Assembly: GCA_020744425.1 (NCBI GenBank)
Contig: JAGMUV010000018.1
Span: 558,001-622,000 of the forward strand
Length of the DNA: 64,000 nucleotides
From: Dactylonectria macrodidyma
Lineage: Eukaryota > Ascomycota > Sordariomycetes > Hypocreales > Nectriaceae
Reading direction: 5' to 3'
The notes under the pieces: model-generated
The model's input: the letters and a program-made list of their open reading frames with translations, nothing else
Told to the model about the DNA's origin: nothing
Databases searched by the model: none
Shown here: one piece after another, positions 10,697 through 22,153 of the stretch
How positions within the stretch are numbered: position 1 is the first letter of the stretch
Layout: every line of letters begins with the position of its first letter
Made by a program: the position numbers and the translations under genes

Positions 10697-12735
10697 ATGC
10701 TTCCTTGTACCTTCGGCTCCCTTGCCTTTCTTGCGACACTAGCTGCTGCAAGCAAGACAAAGCCAAACATCATCCTAGTCTTAGTAGATGATCAAGATGT
10801 CCACATGCAATCCCTCGAACATATGCCGCTACTAAAGAAGCAGATGGCGGACGAGGGAACTTTATTCAAAAGCCACTACTGGTATGCTTGAGGATCGAGG
10901 CTGCTGTAGTGCTGCTCAACTAACATAGTAAAAAAACAGCACTACATCCATTTGCTGCCCTGCTCGAGTTAGCATTCTCACTGGCAAACTTTCGCACAAC
11001 ACCAATGTAACCGACGTAGTTGCTCCGTATGGTAAGTTCCCAGGGCCTGAACTTCACGTCTCAATAATGCTAACCTCCTACAGTCGGATATCCCAAGTTC
11101 ATCAGTGAAGGCTTGAACAGCAATTACTTGCCGATCTGGCTTCAGGAAGCAGGCTACAGTACCTATTATACTGGCAAGCTTTTCAATGCGCATACTGTTG
11201 AGAACTACAACAATCCCTATGCCGCCGGCTGGACCTCTTCTGACTTTCTGCTCGACCCTTACACATACAGTTATTGGAACGCCACCTGGCAAAAGGACAA
11301 GAACCTTCCAGTTGATCGTGAAGGGAGCAACAATACCGATGACCTCTCCGACAAGACTGTCAATTACATTCAATAGGCGCATGCCTCAGGGAAACCCTTC
11401 TTCCTGGGAAGTGCTCCCATTGCCCCTCACTCTGAAGTCATCACGGCCTCGTCTACATACAATGGGAACGTGTCAATCATAGATCCCAATGTTCAGCCTG
11501 TGATCTCGCCCCCAAAGCCTGCTACGCGTCATGCCAATATGTTCCAAGATCTGAAAGTTCCCAGGACTCCTGATTTTAACCCAGAGAAAGTAAGAGTGCT
11601 ACCTGCTAGCTTGAGAAGACGGTACTGATATGAATGCAGCCCAGTGGCGTGAGTTGGGTGGCAGAGAGGCCTCTCCTCAATCAGACCTACATTGACTATG
11701 GCGATAAGTTCTTTCGAATGCGTCTACAGGCACTTCAAGCTGTTGATGAGATGGTTGACAGAATCGTCAAAGAACTTGAATCTCTCGGCATCGTAGAGAA
11801 TACTTACATCATCTACACCAGTGACAACGGCTATCACATCGGCCAGTATCGTCTTCCACCTGGCAAGCAGTGCGGCTTCGAAACAGGTATCAACGTTCCC
11901 CTTCTCAGCCGGGGACCGGGGGTTCCCAAGGGCTTGATTAGTAACGTTACCATAAGCCACCCCGATCTCGCTCCGTCTATCTTTCGCATGGCTGGCATCG
12001 CCTCACGACCTGATTTCGATGGCTTTGCGATTCCTCTCACTTTACCGGAGATCAGGAAAGCCGCTACACACCGCGCTGAACACGTGGGCATAGAATTCTG
12101 GGGTACAGCAGTGGATGAGGGATTGGATAGTAAGTCAATGGCTCCAGGGTAACTCTTTGGAGGCCCTGTGTTCGAAAGTATGCTAATAATGGCCTTTTTT
12201 AGGCGTGGCGATAACCAATCTCAACACTTACAAAGGAATCCGCTTGCACAGCAAGGACTACAACCTTTACTATGCTGTTCATTGCACGAATGAGCATGAG
12301 CTATATGACATGACCGTAAGGATTTATTGACCGTTTAACACTGAGTCAAGTTCCCTAAATATCACGTCGCAGGTCGACCCTTATCAAATCAAAAACCTCT
12401 TACCATCCCGTCAAAATGCCACAGGGATGCCCGTCGCATCATACGCAGATTCTAAAGTCAAAATCAACAACAAAACCCTCCTTGACGTTGTCAGTCGCCT
12501 GGATGCGCTCATGATGGTTATGAAGAGCTGCAAGGGAGAGACTTGTATCAAGCCGTGGAAAGTTCTGCATCCTGAGGGTGATGTTAGATCGCTGCATGAT
12601 GCAATGAAGACAAAGTACGACAGCTTTTACCTTCGCGCCGCGGAAGAGAACTCGGTCAGCTACAATATGTGTGCGTCAGGCTATATTGTCGCTGCTAAGG
12701 GGCTTCAAGATCCTTCCACCTACCAGGGCTACTGA
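10697..12735 (+). CDS. Secreted arylsulfatase with one in-frame TAG (possible pseudogene)
   Basis: A type I sulfatase, 582 codons, from exons 10697-10881, 10940-11031, 11084-11589, 11640-12129, 12203-12315 and 12373-12735. The first 19 or so residues form a signal peptide (FGSLAFLATLAAAS). NIILVLVDDQD supplies the metal-binding acidic pair. CTTSICCPARVSILTGK holds the C-x-P-x-R formylglycine site. YTGK, APIAPHSE and SDNGYHIGQYRLPPGKQ are further active-site segments. The enzyme would release sulfate from aryl sulfates outside the cell. One codon of exon 3 (11374-11376) is TAG, in NYIQ-stop-AHASGKPFFLGS, where a Gln is likely ancestral. The frame is otherwise perfect, with all introns intact. 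So it is either a very young nonsense allele, an A-to-I editing target, or a sequence error. Confidence 0.8.
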
Positions 12736-13487
12736 TTCGAGGCCAGGAGACCTGGGCCATGTTCTGAAGTCCTGTATATCCTTATCATTCGCTTTGTTCC
12801 TTCTGGGAAACGTTTTTTGTCAATTTTATTTTTTTCGTCGTGCAGGATTAAGCTAGGTAGTGGAGAATTCTATTGAGGTTGATTAAGATCTAGCAAACGG
12901 TGAACCGAAAGTGACTCACGTGAACTACGATCGTCCTCTTTCGAGTACCTGGCCCTTCCAACTTGACAGAGAAGAGACTTTCTCGCATATTCCCGCATTC
13001 TCCAGGAGCCAATGTTGATAAGGCCACCCAATCTGCAACGCCAATGTAGCGTCAAATCCCGACCGCCAGATACTGATTTAAAGGTTGAAAGAATGTAGCG
13101 TTGGTTGAGAGGAGACGGGTAGCGAAGCAAAGAGGATTCTAGTAAAAGAGTAAACGCTACTTAGGGGATTTGAACCAACCTCCCACTCGATCCCACAATA
13201 AATGCCTACCATAAGGCAGGCATAGCCTGTCCAGGTTATTGGAAGGGGATCTGCGACATGCTTCTCAAGTTGCTATAGTAATTACTAATTTTTACGCCAC
13301 TCAGTTAGCTTGTTGCATATCGCGCGCTGCCAACACTAGGATCTTGTGACGGCTTCTCGGGTTGATCGGAGCCCGAGACCCTTGACCACGAAACCCGATT
13401 CGCTGTGAATACGATGCTGCACTCATGGGTTTGTCACAATATCTTAGGCTGCTATAGACTCATTAATATTCAAGTAGAAAGGCCCGA
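12736..13487. other. Intergenic; no gene seen
   Basis: A short T-arm-like string (13156-13170, minus strand) does not fold into a full tRNA. No other structure was recognised. Confidence 0.4.
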
Positions 13488-15182
13488 TTATACAATCTCC
13501 AGGTGCTCCTTCTGGGCAGCAATCATAGCGTTCCAAACTTCCATCCCTCTGTTCCACAGCGGATCCTCGTAATCGCGATGAATCTTTCCATCCTGATCAA
13601 GCCACAGAATGCGGTTCTCCCCTCCGGAGCTACCCCACTCGACCTTTTCCCCGTATAAGAACTTGCCGAAAGGTTCGAGAAACTTCTTTGTTATCTCTTT
13701 ATCAGACTCGCTGAAGTCCTGGCGCCAGCCTGAAGCCATCCAAATCGGCATATCAGCTGCGTGACAAACGCCAACTTCTGGCTTTAACCAGTCATCTAGC
13801 CCTTTTGCTCGCCATGAAATACGGTAGCGATGTACGTTCTCAGAAGGCATAGCCCGTACATCAGCACTCTTTGGCGGGTTGAGAAGCAAGTGTGCAAACC
13901 CACGGTGCGAAACGTGCACTTGACCGTCTGCAACAATTTGGGCATAAAGCTCGGCGTATGTTCCTGGCTTGTCATCTGCAGAGCCAGGCTTGGGTACCGG
14001 ATACAACGGCAGCAGCGCGTCGCACACTATTTTGGGGTAGTAGTTTTCCAACTGAATGTGCAGAGTGGACAATGAATCCGGTGGGTTGACGAGCTTATAT
14101 AGCTCTTTCTCGTCTGAAACCTCACCCATCATGATCGAGACACCATTGTCGTGCAATCTGGTTGTGAAAGCGCCTGAAAGCAGTGAAGACAGAAATGTGG
14201 CAGGTATAAAATCATTGTCGGTGGTGGCACGAAAGGTATGTCGCTGGAGCTTCGGGATAGCGTTGATGAGGTCTCTGAAGAGAACTGCGCGGAGCTTATC
14301 GAGCTGTTCTTGAGGCTCTTCCTTGCTAGAGACTCCAAAAATCGAGCATAACTCGTAGAATTGATCCGTCAAGGGCTCAGAGGCTGTTCGACTAGGTTGG
14401 ATAGCCACAGCATTCGACCACAAATATATTCGTTTTATGATACGCTTCGATTTCGGAAGATGAGTATCATAATACAATTGATAGAATGCCGAATTAGCAC
14501 CCGCGGACAGGCCTCCAACCGAAATGTTATTGGGATTACCACCAAATGCCGGTATGTACTTGGCGATCCATTCCAAAGCGCACCGTTGATCCCAGAACCC
14601 GTAATTGCCGGGTGCTGGTTCTTCTTTGATAGATGCGAGGCTTTTACCCCCCAGAAAGCCGAAGAGGTTCAGGCGGTAGGTCGGGGAGACGATAATTCTT
14701 GGAGTGCCCTCTCGTAGAAGGTCAAACGGATCAAACTCGTGTTTTTGGCATGCATCACCCACTTGGAGCCAGCCTCCATGAAGGTAGACCTGAACGGGCC
14801 ATCCTCCATCAGGTGAGGGCGATGATGCCGGAACCCATATGTTGAGGTACAGGCAGTCCTCATCCTGAACATTATCGATCGGGGGGGCCGCGTTTGGATT
14901 TGGGAGATAGGCAAGACCGTGTTCGTAGCGAGGCTGAGGAGAAATGGGTCCAAACCTGGTATAATCGCCCGGTTCGCCCGAGGGCGAGTTGAAAGTAAAG
15001 TCCGAGGGCAATCTCTTCGGCCGCCGCCATCGAAGAGGCCCAACAGGTGGCTGAGCGAATGGGATTTTGAGGAACCGGTACAAAACCGGCCTTCCACCGC
15101 CGTCTTCCTGCTTGATGCCTTTAAGGCTGCCAAAAGGAGTTTCCAGAGTGTGAGCGTGGTTGGTTGCTTGAGTTGGGCGCAT
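13488..15182 (-). CDS. Type-B carboxylesterase/lipase
   Basis: An alpha/beta-hydrolase of the carboxylesterase type B family (PF00135), 564 aa, single exon. The start is the first in-frame ATG at 15182. The N-terminal core reads TPFGSLKGI, RFLKIPFAQPPVGPLRWRRP and EDCLYLNIWVP. The oxyanion hole is YLHGGW. The nucleophile elbow is GGLSAGANS, giving the catalytic Ser. VGVCHAADMPIWM is the likely catalytic His segment, and the acidic residue lies between (EVSDEKELY region). There is no clear signal peptide, so an intracellular esterase is more likely than a secreted one. Substrate unknown. It faces the arylsulfatase tail to tail. Confidence 0.88.
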   Translation of the reverse strand: MRPTQATNHAHTLETPFGSLKGIKQEDGGGRPVLYRFLKIPFAQPPVGPLRWRRPKRLPSDFTFNSPSGEPGDYTRFGPISPQPRYEHGLAYLPNPNAAPPIDNVQDEDCLYLNIWVPASSPSPDGGWPVQVYLHGGWLQVGDACQKHEFDPFDLLREGTPRIIVSPTYRLNLFGFLGGKSLASIKEEPAPGNYGFWDQRCALEWIAKYIPAFGGNPNNISVGGLSAGANSAFYQLYYDTHLPKSKRIIKRIYLWSNAVAIQPSRTASEPLTDQFYELCSIFGVSSKEEPQEQLDKLRAVLFRDLINAIPKLQRHTFRATTDNDFIPATFLSSLLSGAFTTRLHDNGVSIMMGEVSDEKELYKLVNPPDSLSTLHIQLENYYPKIVCDALLPLYPVPKPGSADDKPGTYAELYAQIVADGQVHVSHRGFAHLLLNPPKSADVRAMPSENVHRYRISWRAKGLDDWLKPEVGVCHAADMPIWMASGWRQDFSESDKEITKKFLEPFGKFLYGEKVEWGSSGGENRILWLDQDGKIHRDYEDPLWNRGMEVWNAMIAAQKEHLEIV

Positions 15183-16606
15183 TTTGAACAAGTGCGGTGC
15201 CGAAAAGTTGTGATCGAGTGAGCAGGCTGTCCTTCTGGATGTTGATGTGAATGCGGATGTAGATGGAGGGCTAGTTGGGGTTGTCGAGATCTTATGCCTC
15301 TAGCTCTAAAATGAGGGGAGAGTTTGCGGGTCCTAGTTTTGAGACCCGAACCTTGGTATCAACCCATTTTTATCCGCGAAATAAATCAGCCCTTCCATTA
15401 GTATCGAGATTTCTGCCCGTGACGCCGTATTTAATCTGAATCAGCATCTTGATTTATCGATGCCAGTACCTGAATATCCAAGGTATTGAAGCATATCTGA
15501 CTGATCTGGATAGAAAAACCGTTCTCTCCTGCTACGGGAAGCACGTCGCGGGTGGGAGCGGACGCGACCATGATGACGGCCGAAATACAGTGCCCCACAA
15601 GCAGACAGTCTTTAGTAGCTACTTTCACCACCAGAAGATAATGTTCGATGGCCTCAGACGGCTGGAAACGTTTCCAAGAGAAGCTTATCAGAGCACAAGC
15701 CTTCCAGTTGCGACCTTGGATGTCCAGTGGATCCGAAACTCAACAGCTACATGGTTGAGACGGTCCAAACTAGGATGAAGGATGGATTGAATTGATCGGC
15801 ATATATTCCCCCGACAGAGACTCTTCACATTAGTCCAATCTTGAATATTTTATCCATTTGGACCACCACGTACTGTACTTAGCTCCCCCATCCGTCGGGG
15901 TCAAATTTAAGCCCGATGCTGCCCCTCCCCGTCTCCGCATTTAGATATTATTAGCTCGCCAACCTCATCAAAGTGTGTGGCAAAACTCCAAGGAGATGAA
16001 GGATATAACTCAATTAAGACGGCGATCATCCACCAGTCAAGACCCATCAGCAAACTGGGTCACTAATGCGGACCTTGTGTGATTTTTGGCTTAAGACATG
16101 TAGACCAATCGACCAATTCATGAAATAATTTTCATAAATATTTAATAATTCATAAATTTTAAATCAAGCGCTATATTAACTGGAATAAATAATACTTTAA
16201 TAAATGTGTCTTAATATTAATCCTAGCTATGTAAGTAGATTTAGACCCAAGTACATACCCTCTTAATCACTGTATCATATAATATTCTCAGTTTAATAAC
16301 TCAAACTCAAATACCAAGATATGTATGCATGAAGAAGCTTTATCTATAGCAATAGCCCCCGGTGGAAAATCTGACAATACAATTCAATCTAATTAATAGA
16401 CAATGTCAACCATGACGTGATTCAAACAGGTTGAACTTAACGATAATTGTGGGGATCTGACGTAAGAACATGATGATTTGCTGAATTTATGCGCCTCGCC
16501 TCGTTTGCGCAGCTGCGCAATAAGGCTTGGCTATAAGTGGTTGCTTGCGTCGCGTAATTACCTGTCATTCTCTTCCTCGATCCTCTCACATTTCTACCTT
16601 CACATA
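15183..16606. other. Intergenic with an AT-rich block at about 16110-16450
   Basis: The first 0.9 kb has only domain-free ORFs. From about 16110 the sequence becomes strongly A+T-rich and rich in TpA, with many runs such as TTAATAATTCATAAATTTT. This resembles an old RIP-mutated repeat remnant, but I cannot identify the source element. GC content returns to normal just before the C2H2-type gene. Confidence 0.5.
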
Positions 16607-18559
16607 ATGGATCCAGACAACGTCAATGGCTTTGTACCGGGCCGCGACGATGTCGATTTCAACATTTGCGTTCGAGTTCTCGAGGTGCCGAGGTTTAGTA
16701 CTGCTCGTGGTGGTGGTGGCGGTAGCCTAAAATCCAGTGCAGAAACTCTGTCTTGGGAATGTCAAAATTGCGGTGAGAATGTCGAAAAAAGAGATTTTGC
16801 GGCTCATACTCCCAACTGCGCAAAAAAGCGGACAACGACAAGATCTTCAAGATCACCTCAGACCACCATCGGTGACCTTAGTGTTGAAGTCTCTCCTGGT
16901 CCTATCGCAGTACCTGCGAACATCCCGAACTCAAATCATATCACCGCAAGCACAGTTCAACCAGTTACACATCGCCAAGGAACCGAACCTCTAAACCTGG
17001 GCTTAGTTTTGGGCCCAACGGAATCGCGACCCGGATTATCGCCGCGATTGTTGGAAACTCATTCTCAGCCACGACTGCGTGCGGGGAATGAAGAATCCAC
17101 CCAAGAAGAGCTCTCAAACCGACTCGCGCCCTTGTCCCTGCGGTTGGATGACCCGGCGGATGTTCTGGGGGAGGTGCAATCAAGCTCGGAAGCTAGTCAT
17201 CCTTTCATTCATTCGAATGCAGACTCGGGGGAACCATCCCATGCTAGCTTCGACTCAAGCTCTAAAGACGATATTGAGGACTCTTCATCCAAGGGCGATA
17301 GCGCATCAACAACCGATAGTGGATCCTCGAGGTCGACTCGGTATATGTCGCCCGGGGAGGTTGCGTCGCGGAGAAGGGAATTCCTCATTGATCGTTTAAT
17401 GATTTGGCTCCAACGTATTCTAGGCCAAAGGGTTTTGGAATGGACGCGTAGTAGAGCGGACTCATCATCTGAGCATAAATCAGATCTCACCTCATCTAAT
17501 GACCTGTCGCAACTGACCGGGCCCAGCCTTCGAAGAGGCAGCAAGCGCCAAAGGCAGAACGCAGACGAAAAGGAGAGGGGCAACGGAAATGAAACTACTC
17601 TACAAAAACGAAGAAAGGGTGGCGCAGAAACACCAGTGTTCTTTGCTTGTCCCTTTCTGAAGCATAACGAGGGACGTTATCGTCATCCTAAGTGGACGTG
17701 TTGTTGGCATGGGTGGCCAACCGTGCACAGAGTAAAGTATGTCCCATGATGTGTGAAGAATCCCTGATTAGCATGTTTATTTCCATTCAGGGAACATCTC
17801 TACAGACGCCACGTGCTACCAAGGTATCAATGCAGCCGTTGCGGACAGGACCTTGCGTCTCTAGCAGGCCTCACTGAACATCAAAGACTCCTGATTCCGT
17901 GTCAGCTCGAGTACCTGGAGCCTCGAGAAGGGATAGACGAGGACCAAGAGAGGAGGCTGAGGGCAAGACAGAAGAAAGACTCAGAAGATAACAAATGGTT
18001 CGAAGTATACCGCATTCTCTTTCCACATGACGAATTGGTCCCGTCTCCTTGTATGGATCTAATAAACTCCTAAATCTAGCACCTAAGACTAACTTTATCG
18101 ACAGACCAAGCCTTTTTCGTTTCAGAACACACACCTAGCTTCTCACAAGATAGCACAACAGTTCTTGAGAGATTTGAGGTTTTTTCGCAGAGCGAATTCC
18201 CGAGACGAATGCGCCCGCATATAGAGGACCTAGTTGATCGCGCAGTTGAACAGACTCTGACACCTGATATCCTTTCACGAGCGTTTGCCAGTGTTCTTCA
18301 GAGCATGTTCAATACATTTCGGGAGCGAAACGGAACCGCCGAGGCCAACGCGTACGACATTGCCACGCCTGTGCAACCTGTGGCTTCCGGAAATGTCAAT
18401 GAGTCAAGATTGACATCTCTTCTGGACGTTGAAGGGCAAGCAAATTTGTCGACGCCGGATATGCACTTACTTGCTGACATGGTGGGACATTCACCTAGCC
18501 AACAGTTGGAATTCGATTTTGATACGTTTTCCGAGCTTCTTCAGGAGGACCAAGCCTAG
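16607..18559 (+). CDS. C2H2-type zinc-finger domain protein, fungal-specific
   Basis: A 614-aa protein from exons 16607-17736, 17791-18050 and 18105-18559. The start is the first in-frame ATG (MDPDNVNGF). Residues 45-75 hold a CQNCG...H...C finger-like motif. About 300 residues of Ser/Thr-rich, low-complexity sequence follow. Near residue 345 comes a conserved fungal block starting FACPFLKHN, with C/H spacing across WTCCWHGWPTVHRVKEHLYRRH and then a finger YQCSRCGQDLASLAGLTEHQR. The C-terminal part is acidic and may act as an activation region. Proteins with this block are common in Sordariomycetes; none of the roles known to me is firm. A nuclear DNA- or RNA-binding role is inferred. Confidence 0.75.
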
Positions 18560-19322
18560 CCTGGGAATCTAAGACTGAGCGTTGTCCAAATTGAGTTATT
18601 TTGTCTCTGGCAAGGGATTCTAAGTTCAAAACATTATTGGTACTTCATTTCTAGTCATGCAACCGAATTATTTTGCGCGTTCATTATTCAACATTGTCCA
18701 ACATGATCCAGATATGAGTAGAAGAATGACCATTGATGAGTTGGCTTGCCATTGAGTTTAGAGATCAACTATGCATTGATCACAGAGGCGATGAGGAGAC
18801 GCACATCTGCCTGACATGGAAGCCTACATTGGCGTCTGAAATCGTTTGGAACCAATAGTCCACAAGCTTTGCCGCAGGAATGTCGATGTGGCTGGCTGAA
18901 TAATCAGCTGTTTGGTTGGCTGAACTATGCAAAGGGTTAGTCAAGGACGCCAACTACGAGACCCAAAGGCGGCCGTGGGAAGAACTAGTGATGCGGAACG
19001 TGGATACTGAACTTGCCATAAGCTGAAAACATGGTCTCGAACCAAGAGACTATTGCTTTTCTGAAGTTCCACACGATCAAGTTGAGCGAATAATAATTTG
19101 TTACGTGGCAAGCTAACCCATCTAGACAGAGCTATTGCTGCAACTAGCCTACTTGTCTCTCTTCCTCGTATACCTGGCGGGACTGGAATGAAGAGACCGA
19201 AACAGTGTCATTTGAGTCAATGTAAATAAAACTGAGTGAATTATCCAACAGATTCTATTTCTTTTTCTTCCAAAACATCATCACGATTCCCAATTTTCAA
19301 GCAATTTCCCGATTTCGACACC
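18560..19322. other. Intergenic; no gene seen
   Basis: No ORF with recognisable content. Contains the upstream region of the HET gene. Confidence 0.45.
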
Positions 19323-20858
19323 ATGGCGGCAACATCAGGAAAATGTATTTTCAACCGCCCATTCGATGAAATTACAGACGGCGAAATTTCGATCGCCGAC
19401 AAACCTATAGAGAAATTCCGGTTCCTCGACTGTCGAAGCTTTGCGGAGCGCAAGAGTCTTCGAATTTTCCAGTTCGACCAACTCCCAACGGAGAAGTATG
19501 GAGCTATTTCCTACATCTGGTCTGGCCTCAAGCCCAAAACCGTTCGACCTCAGATCAAAGTTGCCGATACTGAGGGCAAGGGCGTGGTGGATGTTGAGAT
19601 ATTGAGAATCGCTTGCGCCGCGTTGTTACCTCACTGCGACTTTCTGTGGGTGGATGTCCTGTGCATCATCCAGGGCGAGAGCCTTGGCGACAGCAAGCTC
19701 CCGAATTTAGACAGGCCCTGGCAGATGCAGCACATGTACGACATTTACAGCTCGTGCGTGAAATGTCTCATCGTCCCTGGAGGCCTTCAACAGCTCACAG
19801 AAATCACCGAAGACACACCTTGGGTCCACCGTGCCTGGACGCTACAGGAGGCGATAGCCCCTAAGTCAGCAGAATTTTTATTTTCATGGGAACATGGAGA
19901 CTGTGTACTACAAACCAACTGGGAAACAGCCGTCACTGAGGTTGAGAAAGGAGTAGCAGCAGCAACTGCGGAGATGGAGTCTCTGCTTGCGACCGCCCTC
20001 AAGTCAAGCTACCTCGTTTTGAAAGACGCCGCCGACCAGGACTCCCCAGGCGGCTCGTGGGAAGGCAAAAAGATCAAAATGCTAGGCCAGTATTCTCAGA
20101 TCCAAGCCTTGGTCGGCGCATTGGACATGAGAGGGAAAGAAGGCATGCAGAATGCCATCTGGCGCTCTGCGTTTATGCGGACCGCGCATGATCCCGTCGA
20201 CAACGTGTACAGCATCATGGGCGTCTTGGGCGTGACTTTGGATCCGAAGCAGTTCAAGACCACCGACAGGATCAAGGCAACCCTTGCGCTGATGAGGGAA
20301 CTTCTGCGAAAAGGCGAACGGGCAGAATGGCTTGGAGTTGCCACCAGAACCAACAGCAACTTCGAACTCTCCACTATCCCAGCATTCCCGGTGAGATCTA
20401 AGACTACCGGAAAATTCGAAATCTCCACTCCGGAAGGCAAGAAGGAAGTCGCGACTGTCATGGATGGGTGGTGGATGATCGCGGACACGCCGAGAGGCAC
20501 GTTGGATGAGGAAGGGTATCTGGAGCTCGAGGTTCTGGCGGCCTCCATCAGCAAGTCCGAGTCCGAGTCGCCAGAGTCTGGCTTTGAAGCTGTGAACGGT
20601 TCCAAATGGGATATCTTGTCTACTCATCAGGGCCCAACCTACGCTGTCTTCGTTGGGACGAAAACGTTCTACCTCAACGGCTCGGCTCCCACGATGGTAG
20701 ATCCCAACGACCAGGTCCTGATGCTAATTGAGGAGATTTCATCTGGAAAATATCGCAGTCTTGGGTACGCCTTTGCTTCGGAAGAGTTGAGAAAGGGAGA
20801 CGCTTGGTCTAGAGCTACGTTCAAGGTTGGTGGACATGGAGATGCAGTTGAAGAGTAA
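19323..20858 (+). CDS. HET domain-containing protein
   Basis: An intronless 511-aa protein with an N-terminal HET domain, a fungal domain linked to vegetative incompatibility and cell death. The ATG at 19323 has a strong context (ACACCATGGCG). The three HET blocks are visible: KYGAISYIWSG, LPHCDFLWVDVLCIIQ and WVHRAWTLQEAIAPKSAEFLFS. The rest (about residues 250-511) has no recognised domain. No membrane segment is seen. A second, unrelated HET gene lies near the right end of the window, so the region carries several self/non-self type genes. Whether this one has allele-specific incompatibility activity cannot be read from sequence. Confidence 0.85.
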   Translation: MAATSGKCIFNRPFDEITDGEISIADKPIEKFRFLDCRSFAERKSLRIFQFDQLPTEKYGAISYIWSGLKPKTVRPQIKVADTEGKGVVDVEILRIACAALLPHCDFLWVDVLCIIQGESLGDSKLPNLDRPWQMQHMYDIYSSCVKCLIVPGGLQQLTEITEDTPWVHRAWTLQEAIAPKSAEFLFSWEHGDCVLQTNWETAVTEVEKGVAAATAEMESLLATALKSSYLVLKDAADQDSPGGSWEGKKIKMLGQYSQIQALVGALDMRGKEGMQNAIWRSAFMRTAHDPVDNVYSIMGVLGVTLDPKQFKTTDRIKATLALMRELLRKGERAEWLGVATRTNSNFELSTIPAFPVRSKTTGKFEISTPEGKKEVATVMDGWWMIADTPRGTLDEEGYLELEVLAASISKSESESPESGFEAVNGSKWDILSTHQGPTYAVFVGTKTFYLNGSAPTMVDPNDQVLMLIEEISSGKYRSLGYAFASEELRKGDAWSRATFKVGGHGDAVEE

Positions 20859-21109
20859 CGTGGTGCAACGCCAACAGGACACACGTGTATTCTACCATCT
20901 TCATAAATGAGTAGCCAAGTCTCCATAACCATGTGCCCTTGTAGCTGGGAAACTTGGATAGCCAGCATTAAACCTTGAGCTTGACAAAAGGCAAAAAAGT
21001 TTCGCGGTTCTCTATTTCTACTTTCTTCTCACGCACTAAAGCCAAGTATAGATTTGCTTCCTCACAGCGCCGTCCCCCTAACACACCTCTCTATGAATCT
21101 TCTGTAAAG

Positions 21110-22153
21110 CTACAGAATCAGACTTTTGAGGCTTTCGATGTCCTCCCTTCTAGTCTCAAAGCTCGTTACAAAGCGGCACAGTTGTTCGTCGTCTCGAATC
21201 TCCACCTCATCCGATCCCGGCCATCTCAGAAACACCACACCTTCGGCCTCCAGTTTATCGACGGTGTCATTCTTCAATAGCACAAAGAGTTCGTTTGTTT
21301 GGGGCTTTCTGATCAACCGTGAGGAGGCTGAGCGGCTGAATGCGTCCGCGAGATCAGCCGCCATTTTGTTGGAGTGTCGTGCATTGTCCAGCCAGAGCTC
21401 ATTATCGAAGTATGCTTCAAACTGTGCAGAGACAAATCGTGACTTAGATAAGAGTTGCGCCGCGCGCTTTTGAATGAAAGCAAACTCGTGCGCCTTTTTA
21501 GGATCGAAGAGCACAACTGCTTCAGCGCACCAGCATCCGTTCTTTGTGCCACCAAAAGAGAGCATGTCCACTCCTCTCTTCCAGGTCATCTCCGCCGGGC
21601 TGCAGCCGAGCGAAACAAGGCCGTTTGCGAATCGTGCCCCGTCCATATGAAGAGGAATATTTTGTGCTTTTGCGACTTTTGCAATCTCGTCCAGTTCATC
21701 CAGCGAGTACACGGTTCCACTTTCCGTTGGCTGCGTGACGGAGATGGCATTGAGACGGCCTCCATGGACATCAAGACTTGAGATGCGCTCAGCTTGCCGC
21801 CGCAGTTCGGTTATCTCCATCTTCCCATGACGGCCTTTGATTGGCGCGAGACGCGTTTGGCCTGTGAGAAACTCTGGCGCGCCGCATTCGTCCACCATGA
21901 TGTGGGCCTCATGATGCGCCAGAACAAGGCCTCCTGGCTTTGCAACGGAGGCGAGGGCTAGGCAGTTTGCGGCCGTTCCGGTTGCGACGTAGAAGACGGC
22001 GACATCACGCTCGAAGATGGCGCTGAATCGACGCTGCACTTCGAGATCGAGATCCGACGTGCTGTAGGCCTCGGCATATCCGCTTGCGCGGTTAGCGAGG
22101 CTGGCCGTGATGGCAGGATGGGCGCCTGCGTAGTTGTCGGATCCGAAATTCAT
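21110..22153 (-). CDS. L-threonine aldolase-like PLP-dependent beta-eliminating lyase
   Basis: A fold-type I PLP enzyme of the aromatic amino acid beta-eliminating lyase/threonine aldolase family (PF01212), 347 aa, single exon. The start is the ATG of MNFGSDNYAG; earlier in-frame codons lack ATG. ATGTAANCLAL contacts the PLP phosphate. HHEAHIMVDECGAPEF is the conserved stacking-His region, LHMDGARFAN holds the PLP-ring Asp, and SFGGTKNGCW holds the Schiff-base Lys. Such enzymes cleave beta-hydroxy amino acids into glycine and an aldehyde. The sequence is full-length for the family and appears intact. An aldehyde dehydrogenase about 4 kb away could use an aldehyde product, but the genes are not adjacent. 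Confidence 0.88.
   Translation of the reverse strand: MNFGSDNYAGAHPAITASLANRASGYAEAYSTSDLDLEVQRRFSAIFERDVAVFYVATGTAANCLALASVAKPGGLVLAHHEAHIMVDECGAPEFLTGQTRLAPIKGRHGKMEITELRRQAERISSLDVHGGRLNAISVTQPTESGTVYSLDELDEIAKVAKAQNIPLHMDGARFANGLVSLGCSPAEMTWKRGVDMLSFGGTKNGCWCAEAVVLFDPKKAHEFAFIQKRAAQLLSKSRFVSAQFEAYFDNELWLDNARHSNKMAADLADAFSRSASSRLIRKPQTNELFVLLKNDTVDKLEAEGVVFLRWPGSDEVEIRDDEQLCRFVTSFETRREDIESLKSLIL

Noticed and set aside
13150..13240. Possible degenerate tRNA on the minus strand (GGTTCAAATCCCC)
   Set aside because: T stem pairs poorly and no anticodon arm can be drawn.
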